Shown: positions 44,273 through 56,458 of the stretch, in pieces
How positions within the stretch are numbered: position 1 is the stretch's first letter
How the letters are laid out: the number at the start of each line of letters is the position of its first letter
Origin: Phytophthora quininea
Taxonomy: Eukaryota > Oomycota > Peronosporomycetes > Peronosporales > Peronosporaceae
Length of the DNA stretch: 64,000 nt
Direction: 5' to 3'
Assembly (NCBI GenBank): GCA_011947345.1
Contig: JAAVTG010000037.1
Location: 21,757-85,756 of the forward strand
Notes under the pieces: generated by a model
Seen by the model: only the letters and a program-made list of their open reading frames with translations
Database searches by the model: none
What the model was told of the DNA's origin: nothing
Translations under genes and position numbers: made by a program

Positions 44273-45436
44273 TTATTCCACTCTCTCCTCGAGGTTCGAG
44301 ACAAGTAGCGGCAACAGCATTTCGATCTCATTAAGCGGAACGCCTTCATCCCGAAGTTTGTTACGTTCGCGCAGCAAGTTTATCTTGCGATCCATATCGC
44401 AAGCTTCAGCTTGGGCACGGAAGTGACGAGTGCGCGCAGTTGCCTCTGCCACGCGCGCTTCAATCTCGGCGGCGAGCGCTGCAACTTTCTCGCGCTCCAA
44501 TTGCAGTCGCAACTTGGAATTCTCGTTCTTGAGCTATTTGCCTTTTCTTCAGGTCTGCCAAAGGGTAAGAAGCCGTGAGTTCGTCGATGGTGTCTTTGGT
44601 TTTCTTAGTGGAGCGACGAATAGAACGGGGATTGCTTGTACCACGTTTCCTGCCGTTGGCGGGTTGGCTGGTGGTAGAATCACTTGTACTTGCTTCAGTT
44701 GGTGGTGGTCGCTGTGTTTGTGAGTCAGGTGTCGACTGAGACGGTGTACTTGTATCTGACGAGGACTCGTCAGCATCACTGCTATTCTCGCTTGAGTCCA
44801 GATTGTCCGTATTCAGCACCAAAGGTGTCGTACTCGCGCGGTCGTTCATAACATCATAAAGTTCGTAGTAATATGGACAGCGAGCGAGAATCGCGTCACG
44901 AAGGCTCTTCTCATCCTCAACACCTTGGCCTGTAGCACCGAGCCAATCTGTAGCAGCCTTGAAGGACTGCTCGAGACTCGAGATCTTCGACTGCACATCC
45001 TTTGAAGTGCGAGTAGTCGTAACCCCACACTTTGAGATGAAGCGAACTACTTCGCCGGCAATGGTTGTCTTTGTGTCGCCGCTTTGTGCATCCCCACCTC
45101 GGTGACGAAAGTAATTGGTCCCCGTAGTGAGCCAGTCGATCAAATATCCAACCGAGTGGATATTTGGGGTGGGGCCATCGTTGTGCCAAGCCACACACTT
45201 CTTGAGATGGGTCGGGGGGTCGTCAGCCGCTCTCGAGGCCTTCTTCACCGCATTAAAGCATCGTTTTCCACACACAACGACGGTGAAGTCACCGCTTTCT
45301 TCAAAGGATTAGCGAGTCAGGCTCGGTGAATCTTGTTCCCGCACTTCGTGACATTGACGCAACCTAACAACTCCATCTTCTCTTCGACACCTTTGGCCAC
45401 CTTCTTGCACTGTTTCCACTTGCAGACCGACGCCAT
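44273..45436 (-). CDS. Myb/SANT-like multicopy (transposon-type) protein
   Basis: Read from the ATG at 45436 (MASVCKWKQCKKV). A short Cys-rich N-terminal finger and a second Cys element (VCGKRCFNAV) come first. A trihelix/SANT-like block follows: YLIDWLTTGTNYFRHRGG, TTIAGEVVRFISKCGV, SKISSLEQSFKAATDWL and CPYYYELYDVM. Next is a Ser/Thr-rich linker, then a coiled coil (SKLRLQLEREKVAALAAEIEAR) ending at 44273. The frame changes at about 45285 and again near 44515. Proteins of this kind are highly repeated in oomycete genomes and probably serve as the DNA-binding partner of a DNA transposon or derive from one. Whether this copy is alive is unclear. Confidence 0.55.
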
Positions 45437-46660
45437 TGTTGTGAAAACACACGTGATAGTGGTTCTTCTGTCTTCGACGCCAATTGCAGAATAACAGCAC
45501 ATTCTAAACCGCATCGTTCTGTGCCAGCACTGTTGGTAAAACTAGCATGGGACGACGCGGACGGTTGCAACCACCCGCTTAGCAGTTTTGAGCAGAGCTT
45601 ACCTGGCTCGACTTGCGCGTTAAGCGAGTGGGCGTTTCTGAAGCAGTTTAGATCGTAGCAGAAGGAGTATGCCAGCTCCAGAAAAAATATCGCCGTCCTG
45701 CTGCGATGAAAAAAAACTGTGTTTCAGCACCAATTTTGACGCAAGGAACGTCGTTTTATCTGACCAATCAGATGTCTGGATTTTGTTGGGAAAAGAGAAA
45801 AGTTGTTGCTGCTGCCAATGTTGGCGACCACTAATACAGCATTTTTTTTTTTTTGGGGGCTCGAAAATTAAAATCTCCGATTTTGTAAATCAGTTCATAA
45901 TATTTTAATGTCAGTAAATTGACGTTTTTGAGAGGAGTGGGGAGCAGTGGCATGATTGGACCAATTTTGGTTATTGAATTATGGTAGGTCAAACATGACA
46001 TTCCGAGCAAAGTGGTTGCGACTTTTCTATAGGCAAAATAAAATATCATTCGATTGGGATTATTTTCACAACGCATCGTTATTCTTGGGCTACCTATGCA
46101 GTATCTAGTTGTCTAAGCAAAATAATAATAGTTTCTGAACGTATAAGATGTCAAAAACGATCGAATAGTTAGCCATTTTGAGTTTTTCTTCAAGAAACTG
46201 GTATTAGGGGCGCGTCTAGGGCGTTACGCTTGAATATACTCCTAAACGCACACGTTTTGGTAATATTGAAAGCCCTGTGATTGAATGCGTATAACTAGTT
46301 TTGGCTAAGGTGCTATCATTTTAACGGAACACTTAAAGACGAATTTTCTATACTCTGAACTTGCCACCTCCTACATACTATCTAATATAAATCGAATGGA
46401 CGCTTGTTCTGTGGCACAACTTAACCCGCTATGTTTACCTTTGCATAATGTATTGACAAAGTTTAACTATGTCTCATATCTATTTTGGTTTTCGACGTAC
46501 TACGAAAAATGATTTTGTTGAGTCAGGCAAGCGTTGTTAACTTGCAAGCAATATCAATATTTAAAATATATAAAAATGGATGATGACGCGTTTCGACTGC
46601 AATTGCGAGTGGAGAGAAAGAACATATCATCCTCTTTAACGGGGCTGAAGAAAGCTTTGG
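45437..46660. other. AT-rich intergenic DNA
   Basis: No gene seen. Contains a poly-T run at about 45842-45855 and otherwise non-repetitive AT-rich sequence. Confidence 0.4.
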
Positions 46661-46661
46661 G

Positions 46662-47193
46662 GTGTTAACCTCCATCATGCATCCTGGATGGATCCTAGGT
46701 GTGTTATCGGAGCCTGATGGAGAAGTGCAGGAGGTGCACCATGATTACAACTCGAACGACATTGCGAAAACCCAGCGCCTTGAATTCGGCGATATTCCGG
46801 CAAGTATAGTATTTGCGCTCCTAAGAGGTACAAGTTTTCAGGTCTTTGTAGGCTGTATGGAACTGAAGGAAGCGTGTGAGGCCACCGAGATCAGCATCAC
46901 TGCTGGTTTTTTATTTTATTCCGAGGGACATAGTCCGCCACGGCATGTCGTACAATATGAGAAATTACAAGCTTCACTGCATTATGCTGCCACAGTGTCA
47001 GTATTGCCGATTAAGTTGGAGAAGGGGCCTGCACTTCGCAAGCATCGCTACTACTGCTTCCAAAATCGGCAAGGACAGACGAATTTTAATTCAAGATCCC
47101 GTCGCGTTCGTACGACTATTCCACAGACCAATCTTCCGGCTTGTATATTCGAAGAATTCTGATTGGGTATACAACTCATACAAATCAAATTAA
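46662..47193 (+). pseudogene. Degenerate zinc-finger transposon remnant
   Basis: Overlapping frames encode HGMSYNMRNYKLHC and CQYCRLSW then RKHRYYC, i.e. a broken C2H2-like finger of a type repeated in oomycete transposons. Several frame changes. Nothing else recognisable. Confidence 0.35.
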
Positions 47194-48829
47194 ATTCCAG
47201 GCAAGAGCCCGGCAGGCGTCTTCATGAGGATGGCAAATCAGGGATATTTAGCTGAAGGGTCACTCGAAGATACCGTGAGAAACCCCAGATTACCTGGAAT
47301 TTTCCCAGGTTATGGAATTGGTCACTATCCTGAAACTTACGAATCTCTGTCTTGGGGAACGCTACAAGTGGAACATGCCTTCCCATCTCTGCATACCCCC
47401 CAGCATTCGAGCCCTTGTTTTAGACAGTGATAGCTCTCTCTACACCTTTGGTTACTGCACGCTAGGCCTCGTGTAGCCATGGAACAAATTTTCTCCTGAT
47501 CTTATGTGAACAAAGTGTCAAGGAATCGTATCAGCCTGCCTGATAGGACTCAATGTATCAAGAAACCTGGTCCTAATCCGACAGATTTAATAATAGTACA
47601 TACTGAATCATGCACACCTGCTTACTGCGCATGACTAGCGTTCGGGTATTTATCAGCTCCATGCAAGGTTGATGGGGGTACCATTGAGTTAATGGTCACA
47701 CGATGCTCTTCGTGATTGGGCGGCTGCGATGAATGAGGACAACTTCACGTGACCATTTCATTAAAAAAATAAAGCTCGATTTCATTTAATACTGGCCCTT
47801 ACCTCATGACAAAATCCAAAATGCATGCCATTGTATCTTTCTTGCCTCTGTGAACTGGTGCTTATCTGAAAATTCTGGTAGCGAAAACGACAGCGTAATG
47901 GTTCCCATCGCAGGTTTCAACTCATCGTCCACATTGTGATACCAATAGTCAAGTAGAACTGTCACAAAGAGGATAGTGCCTCTAGGCACAACCGTGCATA
48001 TCCAGCAGCCATGAACTGGCTCGTAATTTGGCATGTTGAAAATATGGTATTTAAAAAGTTTGGCTGTTACGTGGTGAATTATGAATCAGCCAGTATACCA
48101 TTAAAGGATAATGGGAGAAACCAAATAAATCGGACTTAAAAATATCGCGATGGCACGATGCGATTGGAGATGTAAAAACGCTCTGTCGTGAAAATCCTTT
48201 TCGTTGAAATCATTTGCTGCGTGATGTGGATGTAGCAAGCTATAAATCATTTTTATCTTTTAAGTCCGTAAATATAGGACTGTTCTAGTAGCATGAAATC
48301 AACATAAAATACGCTAACGTTCGGGTGTTCTTCTTGCTACAACTACTGGGTGTGCACCCCTGATCTGTGGATATTTAATCACTCGGTGTTGCCCAGCTCC
48401 CCACTACGCCATTAGAAGTTACAAGCAAGTAATGTGCTTGCCGCAATGAACGTGTAGCGTGGTTAGAGGTCATGGAGAAAGTATTGCAATCGATACAAGA
48501 CAAAGCGTTCTCGAACTTGTTGAAGAAGTATAGGTTCCAGTCCACAAAACCCTGCTGCAAAAAATGAGAAGATATCAGGTAAAAACAGATAATCTCGAAT
48601 ATGTGGAGCACTTCCCACACCATTTAGTTGCTTGGAGAAATTATCAAAAGCCTAAAATTGATTAGAGTATGACGAGGTTTTCTCTCTGGTGACAGAATTA
48701 CCTCGCGCGGGTTAGTGCCTGCATTGTGTGTCATTTTAGGAATGACAAAATTTGTGACATGAAAAGGCTATGTCGTCAAGAACAGACTCTAACGTTTTGC
48801 AATTGTATAATAGAGTTCAGACGAGAGGA
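47194..48829. other. AT-rich DNA without supported features
   Basis: Short frames only. No RNA gene, repeat array or domain recognised. Confidence 0.4.
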
Positions 48830-49650
48830 TCACTAAAGGGTTGTAATGAACTCCTTGAGGACCTTGTTCGTGGGTAGTCGTCGCTCAAGCGCTGTCCGCG
48901 CGTCGTTCCGATGGGGTTCGCTGTCTGTTTCCAACTGACCGAACTCTGTCTGGCCGACAGGGAGCCAATTCGACGTCCCTGTGCCGGAGATGCCTCCAAC
49001 TTTTTGTGTTTCATTTACCGTCGGACACCTGTCTGTCACCGACGTCCGTGAACTCGACACCTGGTCGGTCCTCAACAATACCGTGAACGAAGCAGCACGT
49101 CTGCTACTTGTCCTCCGTGAGCTAGCTGCTTATCGCCGCTGCCCTCCGTGAACTCGCCTGCTTTCGCGGCGGTCCTGATCACCGTGAACTCGACGCTGGT
49201 AGCGCCGGCCTTAAACACCGTGAACTCGGCAAACCCTATTTCCTATTACTACCTCTCTTTATCCTCTCCGTAAGTCTCTACAGTCATGTACACAGTACAT
49301 CGACTAGTAACATCGCTATGAAGCCATCACGATACCACGCTCGCCTAGGCACCACGGCTTACACTTAGGGTACCACCCCATCTTGCAGCCGTCAGCAAAC
49401 TCGACCACGGACCCCTCTGTCGCGGCCCTGTCCGGTTGCCCTCTTCGACGTCACCGCCAGTACGCTGTATCCCACGTCCTTCTTCAGGTGTCCTTGTTCT
49501 GGCGACCGTGCGAGCTCCACCGTTCGCTGCCGTCCGCTGTCCACACTTGACAGCGTCACTTGCTCGATCTTACAGAGGCACGCACATCAGCCAATCAGCG
49601 ACCAGCGATCAGTAAAGCTAGAATGCCTGAGCGGAACAGGGATCGACTAC
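48830..49650. mobile_element. GC-rich repeat block, possible solo LTR
   Basis: An abrupt change from AT-rich flanks to about 0.8 kb of GC-rich, non-coding sequence containing an internal periodic motif (49046-49228) and a pyrimidine-rich stretch. This fits a solo long terminal repeat, but I could not define terminal TG/CA or a target duplication. Confidence 0.3.
49046..49228 (+). repeat. Six spaced copies of CCGTGAACTCG, period about 35 bp
   Basis: The motif or a close variant starts at 49046, 49081, 49115, 49146, 49182 and 49218, i.e. spacings of 35, 34, 31, 36 and 36. The intervening sequences differ. It is a diverged tandem repeat with one conserved sub-block per unit. Confidence 0.7.
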
Positions 49651-51280
49651 GCTTTAAACACGTTCGAGAATGTGGTCGTGAATGCGATTTTCAATGCGTC
49701 GTAAAGAAATGGAGTGCGTAGTATTCCTGTCGTCGTAATAAATCCCACGATGAGTTCTAAAGGTGGAACTGGTATACAATGAGTCGTCTATGGAAGAGGC
49801 GAACCGCACTTCGGTAACTGCGAGTAGTTTTTTTGCTGGGTTCCCTGGTCTGTCCGAATTACTAAATTACCGCAATTCGTTCGTAGCACTAGAGTCATGG
49901 CTGCTTAGACCATCTAGTGAGCGTCCCTTGCGCGAATAGATGCGATAAATACATCTAAGAGTTAGATGGCACGCCATGCTTTCGTTGCGAATACAAATAT
50001 TGGTCCCAGAACGTGTGCTTTGACGCAATGACAGGAATCACCCGTGGGTTGCACTGTGCGAATGACAAAAGCAATGCGGTAAGAGCAGTCGTGTTGGTGT
50101 TTTGCCAGAAAATGCCACGCTTTACGACGGATGGGATAATAACGTGAAGGACCATGTCGAGTGGATTTCAAAACGAAAGGGTAAAATCTGGTCGTTGTCG
50201 TCGAAACCTAGACCCGCATTTTTAAACCAGGGGCTGCAATAGAGAAATGAATGGTGAGATTGGATAAGCCTCAATCATCGTGTTCCTCAATCATCGTGTT
50301 GGTTGAAATATTCTTACACCATAACAGTCAAACCGCATCGAAAGCCTTCGGTAGGCGACAGTATGCGCATCGAGATGCGCGATATGGCGCGACTCGGATG
50401 CCTAAAGACTCAGCTGGCGATCCTGGGACCTATAGCATAAGTGTTGATGGCGGCGGTAGTGCTTACTAGCTGTTCTTGGGTTTACCTTCTTGTACAGGTT
50501 GCTTAAACTCGTATCTGTGGCGACAGCGGATTCCTCATAGGTGTATACTCCGTAAATGGTCATCAAGATGTTATCTAATACGATTGGATTTACTGATGTG
50601 ATATTGGATGCTGTGCTGGAAGGATTTTGCCCTAGACCAATGACATTCTCCGTGCACAAGGATGATCGCGTTCTTGTCATGCCTCTCGCGTGAGGCGATG
50701 AGGCATTGAGGGCTTCGTAGAAAGTTGTGAACTGAAAATATATGAATGAGAGATTTAGTGCTGCTTGACCTACAGGGGGCCCTTAGCACGAGGGCTCGTG
50801 TCGAGTCAACACTTGCACTTGCACTTGCATGTGCACAGTGCATCCTTACGCGCAATCGGTGCGCGCAAGCAGCCGATATACGACAGTTCTCGCTGACATC
50901 GAACACATACTTCCATGCTTTTTCCGACTCCGATCTATATTCTGCTTGTAACTTCTCCGGTGTAAAAGTGTCGTGGCACGCAAAGATCTGATCAGTTCCG
51001 TGGCAAACCCTGCGTCCCTCTGGTGTCCGAGGTTTTATATTCGGTGTTGATACTCTTCTCCTCGATCACATCGAACATACGTAGAGCGCATATGCACTCC
51101 GCCATACTCATGTTTGAGCTTGCCTCAGGCCTGTTATTGCTGTGACTTTTAAAGTTACAGGAGCTTTGAGCGATGATACATGACCCACCTGTCTCCACCA
51201 CATACACTGAAGCACTGGGGAAAGTGTTGCCGACGACAATGCTGATAAGCCCAGCCCAGATAGAGATTACTGGCAGTTCT
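49651..51280. other. No supported features
   Basis: AT-rich to mixed composition with short frames on both strands. No domain, repeat or RNA gene recognised. Confidence 0.35.
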
Positions 51281-51490
51281 GTTCGCAAGTCGAAACTACA
51301 CAGTAGCTTTGGGAAGATTTGACCAGATACTGAGCAGATTTGATGCAGTGCCTTATTGTATTGTATTGTAAACGCGTATCGCGAGCCGTCTAGCCACCGT
51401 AGTGGTTCAACTTCTGCATGCGTCGGGTTATCTTCCATGCAGTGCCTTAAACACCACCAAATTGTTTTTCTTCATTTCAAACACAAATCT
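51281..51490 (+). repeat. Dispersed repeat, copy B
   Basis: Related to 36028-36176 through the same two conserved blocks. Ends where the IQ-gene homology of copy 2 begins. Confidence 0.55.
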
Positions 51491-52720
51491 CTATCCTGCA
51501 AACAAGTAGGTTGTTAGTATATTGGCAACATTCTAGCGTCTTGCTTCGCACGATGCGGCACGAACCTTTCCCGAAGTGCTTTCCGTCTGGCGGCAAATTC
51601 TTCCTCATTAGCAATTGAGGCAGGCGAGTGGCGCACTGATGAATTGCAAATGTCGTCTGCTGTCAGCAAAAGCGACGGCACACGCTTTGAACAGCTCTGA
51701 CCATCGAGGCCCCAGTGATTGAAAGATGCAGTCTCCACTCCAAAGGGGTTGAACGTGAAAATCCGGTCGCTGGGGTCGGTGATGCTGTCTTCATGTTTTG
51801 CTGCTTGTGGTATTGATGACGAGACCGCTCGCCAACTACGTTGAATCACTCTCGCCGACCGTTGCTGCTGGAATGCACGGACCCGTTCCAGTTCAGCTGC
51901 TGTGGTGTGCTGCAAGAAATAAAGTTCCTGCTCGTTTCGCCAAATGCGCAGTTGTCGACGCCTTGTTGCTTGTTGGAAGCCCTCCTACAAGAGCAATCAC
52001 CATCAGCACACTCACTTGTGACGACGGACACCATGGACCATGCGACCCACCTGCTCTCTTGAAAACTCGCGCAGCTGTCCGAACTCACGTCTCGTGAGTC
52101 GTCCTCGCTGGAGAGCTTGAACCCGTGTCACCGCTTGCTGTCGACAACCAATCGTGAGTTCGTGCTCCGCGCATTCCAATCGACTCTTGAATTAATGACA
52201 GAACAAACTAGCGTAGCCTTGCAACCATTTTTGCGCGCAGTCTCTCCTTTTGTGCCAGCAAATTCTGCTTCTTTGCGTCTAAAGACGTATCCGTTCTCTT
52301 TTGCTCGTTTGTTTTCACAAACCTTGGTGATGGGGATGCCAGTTGTTGTTCAGATGACGTGCTTCTTGCATTTGAAGAAGTTGCCAGGGCGGTCGGGGAA
52401 GAGGAGGTGGAGAAGTAGGTGGTGGTTGCAACCCTAATGACCGAGGTGCTATCCGTTTGATGAGCGACCCGAGGCTCGCATGCATTTCCAGCTCTCTGGT
52501 GCGCCTCTGCCTGGGCAGCTTGTTCGTCCTTCACAAGCTGATCGATCGTCCACGGGATCCACTCCAACGTGCGCTTCTTTATAATACCGCCTCCCCACAC
52601 CCGTTTGCCTTCATGCCGTCCCAAAGGGTTTTGCATCACCCCGTCCGAAGACGCCACTGTCTTAAATCGCTTCATCTCCTTCAACTGTGGCCCCCACAAC
52701 TTCGTTTGTTGCTGCTCCAA
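51491..52720 (-). pseudogene. IQ-motif protein, copy 2, lacking the third exon
   Basis: Positions 51491-52164 are nearly identical to the exon a/exon b part of copy 1, including the same 66-base intron (splice sites 52050 and 51985) and exon b at 51984-51566. Homology stops about three bases past the 3' splice site of the next intron, so exon c is absent. On the 5' side the sequence departs from copies 1 and 3 at 52164. Instead it continues into 52208-52720, a long open frame (LWGPQLKEMKRFKTVASSDG ... LLAQKERLRAKM) that looks like a genuine N-terminal region of such a protein. A TAG at about 52206 lies between the two parts and no clean intron removes it. Either this preserves the ancestral 5' exon or it is a chimera. 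Confidence 0.6.
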
Positions 52721-52787
52721 CGTTAATACCGGAGCTTCCGCCAGCTTTTGCTTGCATTAACTTGCCGCAGCCTCGCTGCGACCGACG

Positions 52788-53325
52788 TCAGGAAGGCCTC
52801 TGCGTGTTCATTGGCTGCGACTTCAACGCGACTGTCTTGCTGTCCTTGCTCTTCCGTTTCTCTTCACTCGTTGTCAACGCCGTCTCAATCTACGACACAC
52901 AAATGCGCAGTAACAACAGGATGAGAAATACCCAGAAAGCAAAGATACTTTCCGAGCGCATCGAACCTCTCGACGTCGCGCTGCTTGGAGCCAGAGTTGC
53001 GGCCTCGCCCGCTTGTCGGCGTCGCAGTGGTGGTGTCTACAGAAGCTCTTGACCTGCTTGCGGTGCTGCTGGCCGCTGAAATGCGCCACCGCGTCCGCCG
53101 TGGCCATCGACACGTCGCAGAAGACGCAGCGCCACCAGTCCGGGGCCGCGTCATCGCCCGTCGCCGCGTTGCCTAGCGCTTGCAGGCGCTGGGCCTGCAC
53201 CTGCAAAAGTCCTTGGCGGCCAGCTGGTGTCCGCGCAAGTAGACGTGCTTGCGCCACTTGACGGCGCTCGAGCGGCGACACACGACGCACCACGGGGCCT
53301 CGACGACGGCGTCGGGCTCGGCCAT
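52788..53325 (-). CDS. CENATAC/CCDC84-like zinc-finger protein, 2 exons
   Basis: CENATAC (TITAN9 in plants) is a factor of the minor spliceosome. Exon 1 53325-52949, intron 52890-52948 (59 bases), exon 2 52889-52788, about 160 residues. It has two atypical C2H2 elements in the family arrangement: WCVVCRRSSAVKWRKHVYLRGHQ near the N-terminus, a helix, then WWRCVFCDVSMATADAVAHFSGQQHRKQVKSF. The frame breaks at the AAAA of 53215-53218 (sense TTTT, in KDF-LQVQ); one added base restores it. The protein is shorter than animal relatives and lacks a long C-terminus, so the family call is good for the fingers but tentative for function. Confidence 0.6.
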
Positions 53326-54384
53326 ACAACACAAACGTCGATTAGTCGATTACGCCGCGCTAGATTTAGCTTTATGGCGTGTACAATCATAAAATCTGAT
53401 AGGATGCTGATGATGGTGATCAGAGACTTTGAGTGGGGAGGCCTCGTTTGGCAACGAGACCCACACATTTGACACGCTCGCGTGCCTGGCTGCCTCTTTT
53501 CGGTCGTCCCGTCGGCAGCTCCGCTCGGATCATGGCTGCGGAGCCGCGCCGCATAGAGAGACCGTTTGGTTTTTGGTGAGGAGGCACTTTGTCCGCCGTG
53601 GACAGCCTCCCAGCGGTCGGTCAGTCAATTTGAGTGTCACTTTTTCGGTCCGCCGGCGGCTTGCGGCTTGTGTTGCTGCTCTTTGACTTTTGTTCGTCTG
53701 GATCGCGTCCAGCTCGAGCCGTTTCCTCTCGCTGTGGCCCGCTCCACCGCATCGTCGCGCCCAATTTTGCCGCGCGCGACTCGAACAGCGATGCGGTGAG
53801 CAGCCCGTTACAATCCCCGCGAAAATGATGTTTGCTGTCCCTCGCAGTGAGACCGTCCGCAGAAATCCAGCGGACAACGTAGTACCATGCTCGGTTGCGA
53901 ACGCCAAAGGGCTCCGCTGCATTGTTGGAGGAGCTGTTGGGCACCTCACGATGGCCCACCTGCATCTTGGTTTGTCATGCTGTTCCGACGGGGCATTTTG
54001 CCACGCTGCCTTTGCCTGTCCAAGTCTTTCTTGGCGTTCTCGTGGCAACGGCTCGGGCCTTTAGATAGCTCAAGTCTAAAGTTGCGGCGGGCTAGGGCGG
54101 TAAACACTGCCGCGTCCCTCAATATCTGCTGTCTCTGAAACTCACTCTCTCGATGGCTGTATGTGTTCACCAACTATCTACTCACTTATTCCGGACCTGG
54201 CCAAAACGTCAGAGAGCTACGCCCAGAGACGGGCCGTCCTGGTCTAGAGAAATGAGCAGGCTTTCGCCCAGTCCGCAGACAGCCAGATCAGTGCGCAAGG
54301 CCCCCAGGCAGCACAACTCGCGCTGCCCTAGCCGAGTATAGGCCCCCGCCTTCCAGTGTAGGCTCCCAGCATTCTCTCTCGGCG
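53326..54384. other. Intergenic, shared upstream region of two divergent genes
   Basis: About 1 kb between the start of the CENATAC-like gene (minus) and the C2 gene (plus). Many short frames, none with a domain. Likely promoter and leader sequence. Confidence 0.4.
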
Positions 54385-56458
54385 ATGGATGGCGCTTTCG
54401 AGCGGCCGGCGTCCACCTCGTCGTACTTTGCCCGGCCGCCACCGCCCAGCCGCCTGCTGCTGCGGGTGTACGCGGCCGAAGGGCTGCGGCACGTGTCGAG
54501 CCACGGCACGTACTGCAAAATCTACGTGGGCAGCACCGACATGGTGCGCGGCTCGGGCGCCTTCGCCCGGCACACGCAGAAGCTCTCGGCGTCGTCGTCC
54601 AGTCACAGCCTCGTCGAGTTGCTGCACTCGCCGTTCGGAAGTAGCAACGGCAGGATCAACACAGCGCAGCCACCGACGATGCCCCTGCCGCCCACCAGCT
54701 CGTCCGAAGGAGATTTGGGCGGCGGTAACAGCAAGATGCGAGTGCTCAAGACGCAGGTGCAGAAGGGGAAGCGACCCAACCCCGTCTGGAACGAGAAGTT
54801 TGACATCCCCGTGCTGGACCCGGCCGAGGACGTGCTGAGCATCCGCGTGAAGAGCGCGAGACTCATGTCGTCCCCAGCCATTGGGGCGTTGGCCATCCCG
54901 TTGAAATACTTGACTATGGAGACCACGGGCACCGTGGACCGATGGGTCGACTTAAAACACGGCAAGAAGGACGCAGGACGCATCCGACTGCAGCTAAGAC
55001 TCGTGGACCCGAACGTGACCAGGATACAGCCCCGAGAACCGCAGGACGACCGGCCATCGAGGCCGCGGAACCACCAGAACAGTGACACATACTTGAGTCT
55101 ACCGCTCGACGAACCCGCAGAAGAAGTGTCGTCGAGGGGGTCATGAAGAGCTCAAGAAGGACACACAAGTACCATCGATCGGCCCGTCGATTTGATGGTA
55201 CACTGCTGAAAACCAGCAGCAGTCGGTCGCTGGATGGAAAGAAGAGCGACGTTGGTGACCACAAGACTCCGGCGACGCCCACGACTCCTACACGAGACAA
55301 TAGTGCCAGCGCGACGTCGAACGAGTCCATGGGTGAGTCGGAGCCGGCTAGCGACGCGTCGGGGTCGCCCTCAGTCTCCCCGCTGCCGAAGCGGTCGTCG
55401 ATCGAAGACGCCGCAGCGTTCAGTGATTCTGAAGTGCCTTCGGTAGCGACTAAGGACAGCTTCGTACACACATCTGAAACGTCGACAGCGTCGACTCCGT
55501 CTCCGCAATCGACTGCCGTTGACATGACTCTGGACGCGTCGTTCGCGAATCGCGGCACCATGCAAGCCTCCGAACTAGGTATGTAAAGGTGCTCTTGCGG
55601 TGTTGACATGCTTTGCAGGAAGCTGACTTGACTTTTGTTGTGTTCAACGTTTTAGAGCGCTCCCGAATGAAAATGGCCGAGATTTCCGGGACAACCATCT
55701 CCGGGAGGACGTCGAACCCGCAGGTGCCTCAGGAAGAAGACGACGACGACGAGAGCGACCTGGGCGACCTGGGCGATGAGGACAACCGGTACCAGTCCAC
55801 AAAGCGATGGACGGGCAATCACACCAAGTTGAGTGTGCTATCGAGCACTCTGGATCCGCGCGAAAGCTCGCGAGTTGACTTTGGCGATGACGACGACGAC
55901 GACGCTGGCTTTGGCAAGCGGAAGACGTCGCTGAAGTACGATTCGAACCACTGGTCTGCCTCTGGGGCGCTGTCGAGCACTGCGACCAGCACCATTTTTG
56001 ACGCACGTGAAAGTTCGCGAATGCACGTGGACTTGAGCGACAGTGAAAGTGATGACGAGGATGAGGAAGAAGATGAAGCAGTCTCGGAAAAGAAACGCGA
56101 GCAGCAACGACAACAGTGGCAGCTGCAGCAACGGGAGATGCAGCTCCGCGAGGTGGATGAGGTGGACGAGGAGGAGTCCGAGTCCTCCTCGATCGATAGC
56201 GAGTCTGACGACGAAGACGAGGACGAGTTTGATGACGAGCTGGAGCTGGAGACCCCGCGGATGCAAATCACACCCACGCTTGCCCACCTTCTTAGCCGCC
56301 AGAGTATGAACGTCTTGTTCGAGGAGGAAGAAGACACGGACGACGAGGTGGAGCCCGCCAAGTCGAACGAGGAGTTTGTTCCCATTCTGGAAGCCACGTC
56401 GCCAGCGTCTCTGGATTTTATCGACAGCGCATTGCGCCAGTCGCGAAGTTTTGATTGA
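54385..56458 (+). CDS. C2-domain protein with long acidic disordered tail, 2 exons
   Basis: Exons 54385-55578 and 55656-56458, intron 77 bases with matched phase, about 665 residues. An N-terminal C2 domain (residues ~22-215) starts with SRLLLRVYAAEGLRHV and YCKIYVG, has a long Ser-rich insertion in the middle, then RPNPVWNEKFDIPVLD and LSIRVKS. C2 domains of this form mediate membrane binding. The rest is Ser-rich and then extremely acidic (runs of D/E) with two repeats of DARESSR or DPRESSR. The frame breaks at the GGGGG of 55136-55140; one more G joins both parts. A single conserved C2 plus acidic tail does not match a named family I know. Confidence 0.75.

Noticed and set aside
49046..49228. 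CRISPR-like array (short repeats with differing spacers)
   Set aside because: The repeat is only about 11 bases and variable, spacing is irregular, no cas genes are nearby and the genome is eukaryotic. A diverged tandem repeat explains it better.
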